DNA from: Toxorhynchites rutilus septentrionalis
Taxonomy: Eukaryota > Arthropoda > Insecta > Diptera > Culicidae
Direction: 5' to 3'
Assembly (NCBI RefSeq): GCF_029784135.1
Contig: NC_073745.1
Location: 165,291,328-165,355,327 of the forward strand
Length of the DNA stretch: 64,000 nucleotides
This document shows, one piece after another, positions 42,955-54,374 of the stretch. The notes beneath the pieces are model-generated. The model worked only from the letters and a program-made list of their open reading frames with translations, was not told where the DNA came from and ran no database searches. The translations under genes were made by a program, and so were the position numbers. Each line of letters begins with the position of its first letter. Positions within the stretch are counted from its first letter, which is position 1.

Positions 42955-44258
42955 TAAAGGGTGTGTCACATCAAATTGCATCACGGAAAAAACGCTGTAG
43001 AAATTCGCCCAGTAGACCGATCCTTTTGAAAATTTTAGACAGTAAAATAAAAACTATTAAACAACTTTTGGCATTTTCTTTTTATTCATACTTCGAGCCC
43101 AAGCCCGTATGCTCGCACCTTCCTCTTTACCCCGTCCATAAGGTTCTGTACAACGTCAGGTTGTAGTTTTTTTTTTGAACAGAAATCCATTTTCTCTTGA
43201 AGTCCGCCTCCGATTTCACAACTTTTGGGTTCTTCCGGAAGGCCTGCTTCATAATCGCCCAATATTTCTCTATTGGGCGAAGCTCCGGCGCGTTGGGCGG
43301 GTTCATTTCCTTTGGCACGAAGGTGACCCCGTTGGCTTCGTACCACTCCAACACGTCCTTTGAATAGTGGCACGAAGCGAGATCCGGCCAGAAGATGGTC
43401 GGGCCCTCGTGCTGCTTCAATGGTGGTAGTAAGCGCTTCTGTAGGCACTCCTTAAGGTAAACCTGCCCGTTGACCGTGCCGGTCATCACGAAGGGGGCGC
43501 TCCGCTTTCCGCAAGAGCAGATCGCTTGCCACACCATGTACTTTTTGGCAAACTTGGATAGTTTCTACTTGCGAATCTCCTCCGGAACGCTGAATTTGTC
43601 CTCTTCGGAGAAGAACAACAGGCCCGGCAGCTGACGAAAGTCCGCTTTGACGTAGGTTTCGTCGTCCATTACCAGGCAATGCGGCTTCGTCAGCACTTCG
43701 GTGTACAGCTTCCGGGCTCGCGTCTTCCCCACCATGTTTTGCCTTTCGTCGCGGTTAGGAGCCTTCTGAACCTTGTATGTACGCAGGCCCTCCTGCTGCT
43801 TGGTCCGCTTGACGAATGAACTTGACAAATTCAGCTTATTGGCGACATCCCGGACCGAACTTCTCGGATCACGACTAAACTGCTTAACTACGCGCTTGTG
43901 ATCTTTTTTACTGACGGAGCATCCATTTTTGCCGTTCTTCACCTTCCGGTCGATGGTTAGGTTCTCGAAGTATCGTTTTAGTACTCTGCTGACCGTGGAT
44001 TGGACGATTCCCAGCATCTTACCGATGTCCCGATGTGACAACTCCGGATTCTTGAAATGAGTGCACAGGATTAATTCACGACGCTCTTTTTCGTTCGATG
44101 ACATTTTTCCAAATTTACGAAAAATTGACAGTGAAGCATGGCCAACGTGATCTATACACTCTTATCTGATTATAAGCGAAAGCAGAAAATATAATTCCTA
44201 AAAATTAAATTTCTACAGCGTTTTTTCCGTGATGCAATTTGATGTGACACACCCTTTA
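42955..44258 (-). mobile_element. DD37E mariner-like element (1300 bp)
   Basis: 42957-44256 with inverted ends AAGGGTGTGTCACATCAAAT and its complement, and TA on both sides (42955-42956, 44257-44258). E copy B shows the empty site (CCAAAATAATAATAAAAC). It contains one transposase gene with a single nonsense codon. Confidence 0.93.
43127..44104 (-). pseudogene. DD37E transposase with one amber codon
   Basis: The N-terminal paired-type helix-turn-helix (HRDIGKMLGIVQSTVSRVLK, VRDVANKLNLSSSFVKR) binds the inverted repeats. The catalytic triad is MDDETYVKADF, FWPDLASCHYS and ELRPIEKYW, with 37 residues between the second Asp and the Glu. That is the ITmD37E class described from mosquitoes. The frame is complete except for one TAG at 43565-43567, which lies between the first and second catalytic blocks. 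The amber truncates the protein before the second Asp. Confidence 0.93.
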
Positions 44259-44337
44259 ATAATAAAACACAAATTGATTTTTTCATAATTTGTTTGCCAG
44301 GATATGATGAGTATGTGAATTTGGCAGTTGTTCTGAG

Positions 44338-44514
44338 TGTAACAGGTGTACATTTGTGTATTGTAGTGTTTAACATTTCTTGTAAATATTCTGTTAAGTG
44401 TAATGTAATTATTTTCAATGTTGTACATACACTTACTTTCTAGTTAATTTATTTATATATTTATTCACCCACTTTTGGTAGATTTATTTATTTCATTTAT
44501 TTATTTATTTATTT

Positions 44515-44562
<48 letters not shown>

Positions 44563-46023
44563 TTTGTTGGAGGAATTATTATGTTAATATAATTAAAATA
44601 TTTAAATCACACTTGCCAAACTTCTGCTGAAACATAAGTACTCAGTACAAATGAAACAGACTTTTTCCCGTCGATCATTGCACACGACGATGTTCATAAC
44701 TTGCATGAAATCGTTGTGCTGTTGTACGCAACACAACATCTAAGAGCGAGGCAAAGCTCATGTTCCGCCACACCAATACAAGAGCGAGTAGCTTAAGCGA
44801 CGCTAGCTTAAGTGGTCACTCATGCGCGAGGAAAATAAAGAAGCCAGGTTTCGTGGAAGAATCGCGAGAATTAGCTGACTCAACCTTGAAACAAAGAGCG
44901 GACAATTATGACTTGTTTAGCTGTAGGACTGGGGGTCTGGGGAAATTCGCGGTTCAAAAAGAACCTTATTGGCTTCGGCAAATATTGTTCTCCTGGAGGA
45001 AAGGGTTAATTGTTTGAAGCAATCGTCATACTTTTTGCTCGTTGACTTTGACCCAATCTGTGGAAGAGGCAGGAGTGCGATTTTGAAATCGCGTCGCGGT
45101 GTGTTTTTGAAGGAAAATTAACGAAGAAATTCAAATTTACCAAGGTTTCGTTAAGTGTCTGTGCTTTGAAATAAAGCTCCAAAAGCCGTTCGACGGCGGT
45201 TTATTTAGGGTTGATTTCCTGAGAACCAACACATCCTTCGAGGCTCGGCACACCGCAGAGGACAACGTGACGCACTGCTGACCCCACGATCTGGAGTCAA
45301 AGTTCCCGACAAAGCCATTTCCGTCGGAAGGGAGTGCTACGCTATAACAGCACTCCGGGCAGAGCCAGTTTGAATTCAAACCGTGAGTACCCTAACCCGT
45401 TATAACATGCGCATGTGGGTGGGTATTTCTTATTGAACGGTAAATGATGATGCAGTGACCACCGAGAAAAAAGAAGACGTTTAGGAAGAATAAACAATAC
45501 TGTTAAATTCATGGAGACGCACGAGGGACACATTAGGGTATACATTAGGATTGGGAAAGTATTGTGTTAAATAGTTAGGAATAAATGTTTATATGAGATA
45601 TATGTATTTGTGTTAATTTTCGTTTGGAGAAACCGTTTTGCGTCTCGTATCGGGTATACTATAATTGTTGAATTTACATGTTTGGATTTACGTTGGAGTT
45701 TCACTTTTGCGCCTGAAGCGAGAGGTGATAAGTGGACAGCAAGGTAGTTGATTGTTTTCTTTTCCCCGGGTAGATCTGCGGATTTCCTCCAGATCTCTTT
45801 GGTGGCGGCCAAAAAGTCATAGGAACGTTATTGGGAAACACTTGGGGAAAGAGTCACTGTTCGAGCGATTCTTCAACCATTTTCAGAGGCTAGTTATAAG
45901 ACTGGTCCTTTGCCGGGCAAATCTCGCGCGAGTGGTCCTCTTAGAGGTGGCGCTTAAGCCACTCGCCTTTAAAGAATCCCCGGAACAGTGGCGAAACCGT
46001 AGCTGGGAGTTCTGCACGCTACA
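44338..46023 (+). repeat. Gypsy B 5' LTR (1686 bp)
   Basis: TGTAACAGGTG to CACGCTACA. Contains a TTTA microsatellite (about 44490-44570) that is 16 bp longer than in the 3' LTR. I noticed one other difference (A at 44841-44846 region versus C near 52060). Frames inside the LTR, such as 44760-45017, recur in both LTRs and are not called genes. Confidence 0.92.
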
Positions 46024-46615
46024 TTTTGGCGCCCAACTCATGTCGAACCTACGCGTTTCATTTGATGTTGGCATTATTAGTCTGTGTGAATTTATTAGTT
46101 TCAATTTTATGGCAATTTTCATTGTGAATTTGTTGTATGTTATACGTTAAATACTTAAATATACTATATATAGTTCTGTTTCGTCTTGCGAAATATTTTT
46201 GTTCGGATAAAGCTGATATTTGAGTAACAGATTTGGGGAAACAGTGAATAATTCTGGCAGATCATTGTGTTTATTGAGTTATTGTTTTCGGAATTATTTA
46301 TTAAAATTAAGTAGATTTTTGCATGTTATACTTATTAAAATACAAATAATTAATAATTTATTTTTCTAGAATATTCATAGAGTGTTGGTTCATTGAGATT
46401 TCGTTTTCTAAATTGGAAATAAGTGCATTACCAAATGCATGTTATTTATTAGAATTATTCATATTTATTATATTTATATATTTTTTATACAATATACAAT
46501 TTTACAATAATTATAGTAGTGGTGAATTATTTTTGTATTGTTGGTGTCCAGAGATTAATATTTTCTGTATCATTATAATAAAAATAAATTTGAAAATAAT
46601 ATAGAACATTTCAAA
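46024..46615 (+). other. Gypsy B leader with primer-binding site
   Basis: TTTTGGCGCCCAACTCATG directly after the LTR is the primer-binding site. The rest is AT-rich leader without a gene. Confidence 0.72.
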
Positions 46616-48493
46616 ATGACTATGAAAATGCCGTATGCTTCGCATCTGTTGGATGATGAAGTGGATTACGAGCTTAGGTTGAAAAATTATAGTGAAGAAA
46701 TAAATAAAACATTAGATGCAAAACAACGTTTACTAAGAAGATTATTCCACAAAGATTCTAAAGAGAACCGCGAGTACCGTTCACCTTTCTCAATTGAGCA
46801 AGAATTTGACCTCATTGATTCTAGAGTGAACCAAATTAGATCAGCCGCTATAAAAGGACCAGATTCTAAACTAATTTCACGTTTAAAACATTATCGTTTA
46901 CGAACTGAGCGCAGCAATGCGCCCGATGATGCTTCATTGAAAATGAAACGAATGCTTCTAGAAAACATCGATGAAATAATGAACGCTTTAGGTACTAAAA
47001 CCACAGTTAGTAACAATGATGAACTGGAGGATGTAAGCTCGTCAGAAAAGGATTCGCCTAGAAATAAAAATGGTACACCAAACGAAGAAGTGATACCTGC
47101 ATTGGATGTATCATGTGACCAACAATCGGCTAATAGGCTAGGTGCAACGAAAAAAACAACGCGGTTGTCAGAGGAGAGCCCATCAAGAGTATTTGAGTTT
47201 CCCCCTCCGAACGTTTTTGCTCAACATAATGTCAGAGACATCGAGCCAACGAAAGAGGAATTGAAAATAAAAGTTGTCAACTTGGAAGCACAAGTTAACG
47301 AACTCAGAGACATGGTTTCAAAACTCTCTAATGTTAAACAATCACAAACTTCAATAATCCAAGCAAGGGGATTACAATTACCAACAGAACCTTCTAGATG
47401 CTTCCAACCTAGCGAACCTGTGAGGAACGGAAATCGGGAACCGGCTTCTCGATCAATTAATGAGACGAAGAATCATTCCAGACACCCTCCCACATATGGA
47501 GCAGGACCTTCGAATGATCAACGAGACACCCAAAATAACCAACCACTAAGGCAACTCCGTCTAGAGGAACCTCATGGGGAAAGCAGTGACATTGAAGATA
47601 CTACGGAACCGTTTGCAATCAGGAATCAACGAAACCCCTACAGAGAAAATCATTACGATCGAAGGATAGAGAAATGGAACCTCAGCTTCTCAGGCGACAC
47701 GAGATCGACAAGCTTAGAAGACTTTGTATACAAGGTAAAAATTCTGGCTAGTATGAATGGAATATCCAAAGATAATCTATTGTGCCACATCCATCTGCTA
47801 CTCCGAGGAGAGGCCTCTAATTGGTTTTTCACGTACTATGAACCGTTTTGGAACTGGAACGTATTCGAATCGCAAATTAGATTTCGATTTGGGAACCCTA
47901 ACCAAGACCAGGGAAACCGACAACGAATTTATGATCGGAAACAACAAAAAGGGGAAACTTTCATCGCATTCGTGACTAAAATTGAGCGACTGAATAAATT
48001 ACTGACCATACCACTGTCCAACCGAAGAAAGTTCGAGATCATTTGGGAGAATATGCGTCAACACTATCGTGCCAAATTGGCCTGTTTCAGCATTAACAGC
48101 CTAAATGAACTGATTCAAATGAATTACCGCATAGACGCAAATGACCCGACATTACATCCCATTGGACCGAGGTACTCAGTTCACAACATAGAAGCAAGTT
48201 CAAATGAAGACGAATCAGATCAAGAAGAAGTGAACATGATTAATAGGAGAACGCAACGGAATCAATTCAGAAGTCAAGAGGAACAATCGCATGGAGCACA
48301 ACAGAACAATCGTCAAGTAACAGCCAGGGTCCCTAGTTGCTGGAATTGCCGTCATCAAGGACACTTCTGGAGAGAATGTTCCGAACCGAAGACTACATTC
48401 TGTTATGTTTGTGGTAACCCGGGAAAAATCTCTTCAACTTGCGATAAGCATCCCAGAAGAGTTGGCGAATCATCTCACAACACGGAAAACTGA
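46616..48493 (+). CDS. Gypsy B Gag, full-length single ORF (625 aa)
   Basis: Residues 1-130 are a charged helical region similar in layout to the separate ORF of gypsy A. About 215-245 is a coiled coil (KVVNLEAQVNELRDMVSKL). About 345-500 is the Retrotrans_gag capsid core (WNLSFSGDTRSTSLEDFVYK, LLRGEASNWFFTYYEPF, FEIIWENMRQHYRAK). From about 570 come zinc knuckles CWNCRHQGHFWREC and CYVCGNPGKISSTC, the second lacking the usual histidine spacing. The frame is intact and the ATG follows a normal leader. Capsid proteins of this kind can package RNA in trans. Confidence 0.92.
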   Translation: MTMKMPYASHLLDDEVDYELRLKNYSEEINKTLDAKQRLLRRLFHKDSKENREYRSPFSIEQEFDLIDSRVNQIRSAAIKGPDSKLISRLKHYRLRTERSNAPDDASLKMKRMLLENIDEIMNALGTKTTVSNNDELEDVSSSEKDSPRNKNGTPNEEVIPALDVSCDQQSANRLGATKKTTRLSEESPSRVFEFPPPNVFAQHNVRDIEPTKEELKIKVVNLEAQVNELRDMVSKLSNVKQSQTSIIQARGLQLPTEPSRCFQPSEPVRNGNREPASRSINETKNHSRHPPTYGAGPSNDQRDTQNNQPLRQLRLEEPHGESSDIEDTTEPFAIRNQRNPYRENHYDRRIEKWNLSFSGDTRSTSLEDFVYKVKILASMNGISKDNLLCHIHLLLRGEASNWFFTYYEPFWNWNVFESQIRFRFGNPNQDQGNRQRIYDRKQQKGETFIAFVTKIERLNKLLTIPLSNRRKFEIIWENMRQHYRAKLACFSINSLNELIQMNYRIDANDPTLHPIGPRYSVHNIEASSNEDESDQEEVNMINRRTQRNQFRSQEEQSHGAQQNNRQVTARVPSCWNCRHQGHFWRECSEPKTTFCYVCGNPGKISSTCDKHPRRVGESSHNTEN

Positions 48494-48495
48494 AG

Positions 48496-49236
48496 ATGGA
48501 GTGCGACAATGGGAAGTCTAGTACTCCAAATAGAAACATTCTTCCCAATCAGACGAAACCTTACGTAGACCCTTTCCTGATTTTATCAGAGATCCGTATA
48601 CAAACTAGTCAGTGTCCTCAGGTAACCATAAAAATATTTGAAACACAAATAGAAGCGCTGCTTGATTCAGGCGCTAGCATTAGTGTGTTGAATTCTAAAG
48701 ATATAATTGACCGGTACGGTTTTAAAATTCTCGATTGTCCAATACAAATCTGCACAGCCGATCGTACCCAATATTCATGTCTAGGTTACGTAAACCTCCC
48801 CATCACGTTTCAAAATGTCACAAAAGTGATTGCTGTCGTGATCGTTCCAGAGATTAAACGGAAACTCATTCTAGGGATTAATTTCTGGAATGCTTTCAAC
48901 ATCAAGCCAATGGTGAAAGGAACCTACGGATTAGTAGAGGTAGCTCAGATCGACACAAAACGAGGAAATCGGTCACAACAAGATTGTATGCATTTTTATA
49001 TACATCCCATCGATTCAATTCCGGTTTTGTTAAAAACTGCACCGGATGAATCACTGGACATCCCAGAATTAGACCTTCCAGAACCATCAGTAGTCACACC
49101 GGAAACAGTAGAAACAGAGCATGAATTAACGAACGGAGAAAGGCAGCGATTGGCTCAGGTGATACGAAAATTCCCTTGTACATCGGACAATATATTAGGT
49201 CGAACCACATTACTTCAGCACGAAATTATCTTGCAA
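48496..49236 (+). CDS. Gypsy B protease and linker, truncated Pol
   Basis: Begins right after the gag stop. The aspartic protease reads ALLDSGASISVLNS with an intact catalytic Asp, then LGYVNLPITF and VPEIKRKLILGINFW. It continues through the linker to LLQHEIIL, the phrase that leads into RT in this family, and stops being homologous at about 49236. The adjoining sequence is integrase C-terminus in another frame, so this is the 5' side of a large internal deletion. Confidence 0.87.
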
Positions 49237-49756
49237 TGTGACCGCAATCCGAGCGACCATTAAGAAGGATCACAAGGAGTGGTCAAATAACATACAATCT
49301 ATTGCCAACGCTATCAGAAACTCAGTACACGAAGCCACGCGTTACACACCATTCTTCACGGTTTTTGGAAGAAATATGGTTACAGATGGGCGGGAATATA
49401 GCCGGTTGCGGGATACAAATGCCCCGTATGAAAGCATCACCAATTCGGAGCGAGAAAAGCTTTACTCAGAAGTTAGGGAAAATTTAAAAGCAGCATTTCA
49501 AAAACACTCTAAGCACTACAATCTGAGGTCAAATGCAAATTGCCCAAAATACAGCGTGGGTGAGAAGGTTCTAAAGAAAAATACCGAACATTCTGATAAA
49601 GGTAAAGGTTATTGCGCAAAGTTAGCAGCAAAATACATTCCAGCCACGGTTAAAAGAATCGCGGGGGAAAACTGTTACGAATTGATGGATGATAAAGGGA
49701 AAAAGCTGGGAGTATTCAACTGTAGTTTCCTCAAGAAATTCAATAGTAAAGCGTGA
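49237..49756 (+). pseudogene. Gypsy B integrase C-terminal tail
   Basis: Reads TAIRATIKKDHKEWSNNIQS, RYTPFFTVFGRNMV, SKHYNLRSNANCPKY and YELMDDKGKKLGVF, matching the C-terminal part of gypsy integrases (compare LYDMRYQHKAPSYKVGQRVL in gypsy A). None of the catalytic residues is present, and it is out of frame with the protease. Confidence 0.85.
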
Positions 49757-51569
49757 GAAATTCTAAAGCTATGTCACCTTACTAAAGGTAAACAATATCA
49801 AAAATTAAATAAAATACCAACAGGGAAATGAAACATATTGTTTCATGGAAAATACATGAAACTAGCTTTTTAAAGCTATGTCACCTTACTAAAGGTAAAC
49901 AATAAAACAAATCTAGTGAAAACACCAATAGGGAAATCAACCAAATCGTTTCATGGTAAACACATGAAACCAGTCATTGAAATGTTCAAGCTATGGTACC
50001 TCTTTGAAGGGAACAAAGCATTAATAAAATGCGAGAAACCAATGCTATTGCATAAATTCCTCCTCGTATAGCGAGTTGAGTGAAACGATTGAGCTATGTA
50101 AAGCTTTTTAGCGGACAATGCAGCATAAAGCTTGCGTAAAAACAGCCAACATATCCATTTGACTCCTCAGTACACTGAGTTGAGCCGTCCCACAAAAACA
50201 ATATTTACTGGTGACGTTATGCGAGACTGTTTGGTTAAAAGAAAAATAAAGGTCTAATGACCATCGAAAATTTTTGGATTAATCTGAAAGGACAGACAAT
50301 CCCAATACAAAAATTAAAAACCCTACCTATCAGATGATTCGAATGTTAGAATTAGTTTTCCTATCATAACCTATGTTAGTACTTACAATTAGTGTTAATT
50401 TTTTGAAAAGGATACAGCTTCAATGTCCTGGCAATGTCAGTCTTCTTTAATGGCGAATGCCTTCGCTTAACCAGCGAATCCCAATAGGTTCAAAGGTTGT
50501 GCATACCAGGCGCACATTTCGTTATTGCATGTTCTCTTTTTATTCCATATTTACATTGTCCGTATACACCCTGCAAAATACATAAAGAATCAATTCAGAG
50601 AACAAATTATGTAAATAAATACTCTCCTCGTAGAATCCGTTCTTCTAGGATTCTTCCTTCTATTTTTTCCAGTCGAAATTTAGCATCCAATGCTAGTTTG
50701 GTACGCCTTCTGTGCTTTTCCTTCCGTCGTATCCGTATGAATTCGTCATCTGTTTGTTTATTTTTGTTTTGACATTTCAACCCACTGCAAATTGTTAGGG
50801 CGTGCATAAGTCGGTGAAATATTTCGTATAACAGTTATACGGAAATATTTCAATACATCGAAATTCATTTTATCAAATAGAGATTTGATGTAGAATTTCG
50901 TTCGCTTAAGGTAGTTTTGCGTTTTGTGGCAGAAGTGGATATGTTTCTGATGTTGATATTCAGAGTAGGCCATTTCTTCACAAAACAGTTTGTGCGGTGA
51001 GTTTAGCAAAGAATATTGTTCTCAACGTAAGGATTGAGGTTTTCTGAGGCTGAATAAACCTGATTTGTTCTGGAGATTTGATTAGTTTAGGTAACAACTC
51101 GCTTCAGTGAATTCAGAGACGAATTCACGTAGAAGTGTGTTTGTTAGTGAAAGTGTAAGGTGTTGGACTTATGCCACCTGATACAAGCGGTAGGGAAAAT
51201 CTGTCAGTGTTTTTCACGTTTCATAAATCTGTTTTTTTTTGTGAGTATAATTCTTTTGGTAGACTTCATGTTTATGTTCCATATATATCAGTTCCGTAAT
51301 ACTTCATATTCCCTCAATGGAAGAAACAAGCATTCGCTGGAGACCAGAGTCGAAAGACGTTGAAGGTCAGTGGTAGACACGTTCTGTGATGGAGCGTGAA
51401 CTATAAACAGAGGAGGAGTCAATCTAGGTTGATGATGATAACATATGACCCCGAATAGCTGTACTTCTGTTGTCTGTTGTTTTTGGGAAAAATTCTAAAT
51501 TTCGTATGCACTTACGAAAATTTAGTTGACTTCATTCAACTAAATTTTCGTAAACTAAGCATGGAGTGA
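49757..51569 (+). other. Gypsy B 3' internal region with about 107-bp direct repeats
   Basis: AAAGCTATGTCACCTTACTA starts at 49765 and 49872, and a diverged third copy starts near 49987. Each is followed by a GGGAAAT..AAACA block and GTTTCATGG. Beyond 50200 there are only short frames without domains. The region ends in a hairpin and the 3' LTR. Confidence 0.6.
51512..51553. repeat. Perfect 18-bp hairpin before gypsy B 3' LTR
   Basis: TTACGAAAATTTAGTTGA, a CTTCAT loop, then the exact complement. It ends 16 bp before the LTR, next to the expected plus-strand priming site (AGCATGGAGTGA). Confidence 0.88.
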
Positions 51570-51746
51570 TGTAACAGGTGTACATTTGTGTATTGTAGTG
51601 TTTAACATTTCTTGTAAATATTCTGTTAAGTGTAATGTAATTATTTTCAATGTTGTACATACACTTACTTTCTAGTTAATTTATTTATATATTTATTCAC
51701 CCACTTTTGGTAGATTTATTTATTTCATTTATTTATTTATTTATTT

Positions 51747-51778
<32 letters not shown>

Positions 51779-53239
51779 TTTGTTGGAGGAATTATTATGT
51801 TAATATAATTAAAATATTTAAATCACACTTGCCAAACTTCTGCTGAAACATAAGTACTCAGTACAAATGAAACAGACTTTTTCCCGTCGATCATTGCACA
51901 CGACGATGTTCATAACTTGCATGAAATCGTTGTGCTGTTGTACGCAACACAACATCTAAGAGCGAGGCAAAGCTCATGTTCCGCCACACCAATACAAGAG
52001 CGAGTAGCTTAAGCGACGCTAGCTTAAGTGGTCACTCATGCGCGAGGAAAATAACGAAGCCAGGTTTCGTGGAAGAATCGCGAGAATTAGCTGACTCAAC
52101 CTTGAAACAAAGAGCGGACAATTATGACTTGTTTAGCTGTAGGACTGGGGGTCTGGGGAAATTCGCGGTTCAAAAAGAACCTTATTGGCTTCGGCAAATA
52201 TTGTTCTCCTGGAGGAAAGGGTTAATTGTTTGAAGCAATCGTCATACTTTTTGCTCGTTGACTTTGACCCAATCTGTGGAAGAGGCAGGAGTGCGATTTT
52301 GAAATCGCGTCGCGGTGTGTTTTTGAAGGAAAATTAACGAAGAAATTCAAATTTACCAAGGTTTCGTTAAGTGTCTGTGCTTTGAAATAAAGCTCCAAAA
52401 GCCGTTCGACGGCGGTTTATTTAGGGTTGATTTCCTGAGAACCAACACATCCTTCGAGGCTCGGCACACCGCAGAGGACAACGTGACGCACTGCTGACCC
52501 CACGATCTGGAGTCAAAGTTCCCGACAAAGCCATTTCCGTCGGAAGGGAGTGCTACGCTATAACAGCACTCCGGGCAGAGCCAGTTTGAATTCAAACCGT
52601 GAGTACCCTAACCCGTTATAACATGCGCATGTGGGTGGGTATTTCTTATTGAACGGTAAATGATGATGCAGTGACCACCGAGAAAAAAGAAGACGTTTAG
52701 GAAGAATAAACAATACTGTTAAATTCATGGAGACGCACGAGGGACACATTAGGGTATACATTAGGATTGGGAAAGTATTGTGTTAAATAGTTAGGAATAA
52801 ATGTTTATATGAGATATATGTATTTGTGTTAATTTTCGTTTGGAGAAACCGTTTTGCGTCTCGTATCGGGTATACTATAATTGTTGAATTTACATGTTTG
52901 GATTTACGTTGGAGTTTCACTTTTGCGCCTGAAGCGAGAGGTGATAAGTGGACAGCAAGGTAGTTGATTGTTTTCTTTTCCCCGGGTAGATCTGCGGATT
53001 TCCTCCAGATCTCTTTGGTGGCGGCCAAAAAGTCATAGGAACGTTATTGGGAAACACTTGGGGAAAGAGTCACTGTTCGAGCGATTCTTCAACCATTTTC
53101 AGAGGCTAGTTATAAGACTGGTCCTTTGCCGGGCAAATCTCGCGCGAGTGGTCCTCTTAGAGGTGGCGCTTAAGCCACTCGCCTTTAAAGAATCCCCGGA
53201 ACAGTGGCGAAACCGTAGCTGGGAGTTCTGCACGCTACA
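51570..53239 (+). repeat. Gypsy B 3' LTR (1670 bp)
   Basis: Nearly identical to 44338-46023, differing by four TTTA units and at least one base. Ends at CTACA next to TGAG. Confidence 0.92.
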
Positions 53240-53673
53240 TGAGCTTATTGATTTTCACCAATTCTTAAATTGCTTCTAGATTGAAAGTACAGTAATTTAC
53301 ACTTATCTCGACATTTAGCTAATTGGACGGACCAGTAATGCGACATATTTAGTTGGACATTTTTGTAAACATAGAGTTCGGGGTCCAAATTATGACCCCA
53401 CATTGAAGGTCGACACTGTACCACTGTCATCGCAAATGTTCAATTACAGGTTAAAATTACCTTCAATCCGATACTGAGTGGTGGTAATGCGACGTGCCAT
53501 TGAATGTAATTTACTGTAAAATATGTAACAAGCTGGATGGGAAGAAATTTTCCACCTGTGAAAGCTGTGGCGAGTGGCAAATGCAATCGCTAAACAGAAA
53601 GGTTTAGCCGAACAAGATGGGGATATCGAGTGATAACAAAACAATAAACTCTTTAGATTGAAGATAATTTTGT

Positions 53674-53689
53674 GATCCTGAAAAGGACC
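53674..53689 (-). promoter_or_regulatory. Divergent histone-type stem-loop (E copy C)
   Basis: GGTCCTTTTCAGGATC on the minus strand, paralogous to 37672-37687. It is followed by ACAAAATTATC and AAAGAG. Confidence 0.68.
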
Positions 53690-53849
53690 CTTTTTAGCCT
53701 GCATGTGAATCCAACGAGCGAACAAATCGTAATGAATGTATTTTTTTGCCATCGCTCCCTTTTAACGCTCATTCGTTCGCCTCGTTGGACTCGCCCCTCA
53801 GGCTGAGTCTGCCGATTTGTCTCTATCCTGTGAGTGTGTACCGCTAGAG

Positions 53850-53856
53850 TATAAAA
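53850..53856 (+). promoter_or_regulatory. TATA box of the captured histone unit (copy C)
   Basis: TATAAAA about 70 bp before the H2A body at 53926. The surrounding 150 bp are conserved with copy B. Confidence 0.65.
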
Positions 53857-53925
53857 CACGCGGACCCCAATAAAATATCTTATTTTTTTTCAAACCGTAA
53901 ACCCGTATGGTTGTACGGCATCGGC

Positions 53926-54200
53926 ATCGTGGACGTAACAAAGAAGGACAAGTTAAGGGAAAGGCAAAGTCTCACTCGAACCGTGCAGTTCTCCAATTCC
54001 CTGTTGGTCGCATTCACTGATTGCTCCGCAAGGGTAACTAGGCCGAACGGATTGGTCCCGGAGCACCAGTATACCTAACAGATTATAGAGTTTCGGCCAT
54101 CGGAGTGCTCGAGTTGGCTTGCAAAGCTGCTCACGACAATCAGAAAACCCGTATCAAGAACAGAGCAGCTTCGGTTCGGCGCTCATCAAGGCAACAATTA
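53926..54200 (+). pseudogene. Histone H2A pseudogene, second unit (E copy C)
   Basis: ATC replaces the start codon. Then come [27 protein letters not shown], a stop, LLRKGN, a stop, AER and GAPVYL, and in a later frame VLELACKAAHDNQKTRI. It shares both stop positions with copy B, so these lesions predate the spread of E. The matching stem-loop is at 54903-54918, beyond the SINE. Confidence 0.86.
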
Positions 54201-54374
54201 GTTTCAGTGAGTGGCAAAGTGTTTCTCCGGCACGTCGCATTAAATGTAATTTACTGAACAACATGTCACAAGCTGGATGGGAAGAAATTTTCCAACTGTG
54301 AAAGCTGTGGCGAGTGGCAAACGCAATAGCTAAACAGGAAGGTTTAACCGAACAAGATGGGAATATCGAGTAAT

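Larger units (their letters stand above)
44334..53243 (+). mobile_element. Ty3/gypsy derivative B with long LTRs and deleted pol core
   Basis: 44338-53239, flanked by TGAG (44334-44337, 53240-53243). E copy B shows the uninterrupted site (GTTCTGAGCTTATTG). LTRs of 1686 and 1670 bp bound an interior with gag, protease and an integrase tail. RT, RNase H and the integrase core are missing. Confidence 0.92.

Noticed and set aside
44760..45017. Frames repeated in both gypsy B LTRs (also at 51976-52233)
   Set aside because: LTR sequence duplicated by the replication mechanism; no domain recognised.
34732..54200. Working histone H2A genes
   Set aside because: All copies have stops, lost start codons or deletions in the histone fold.
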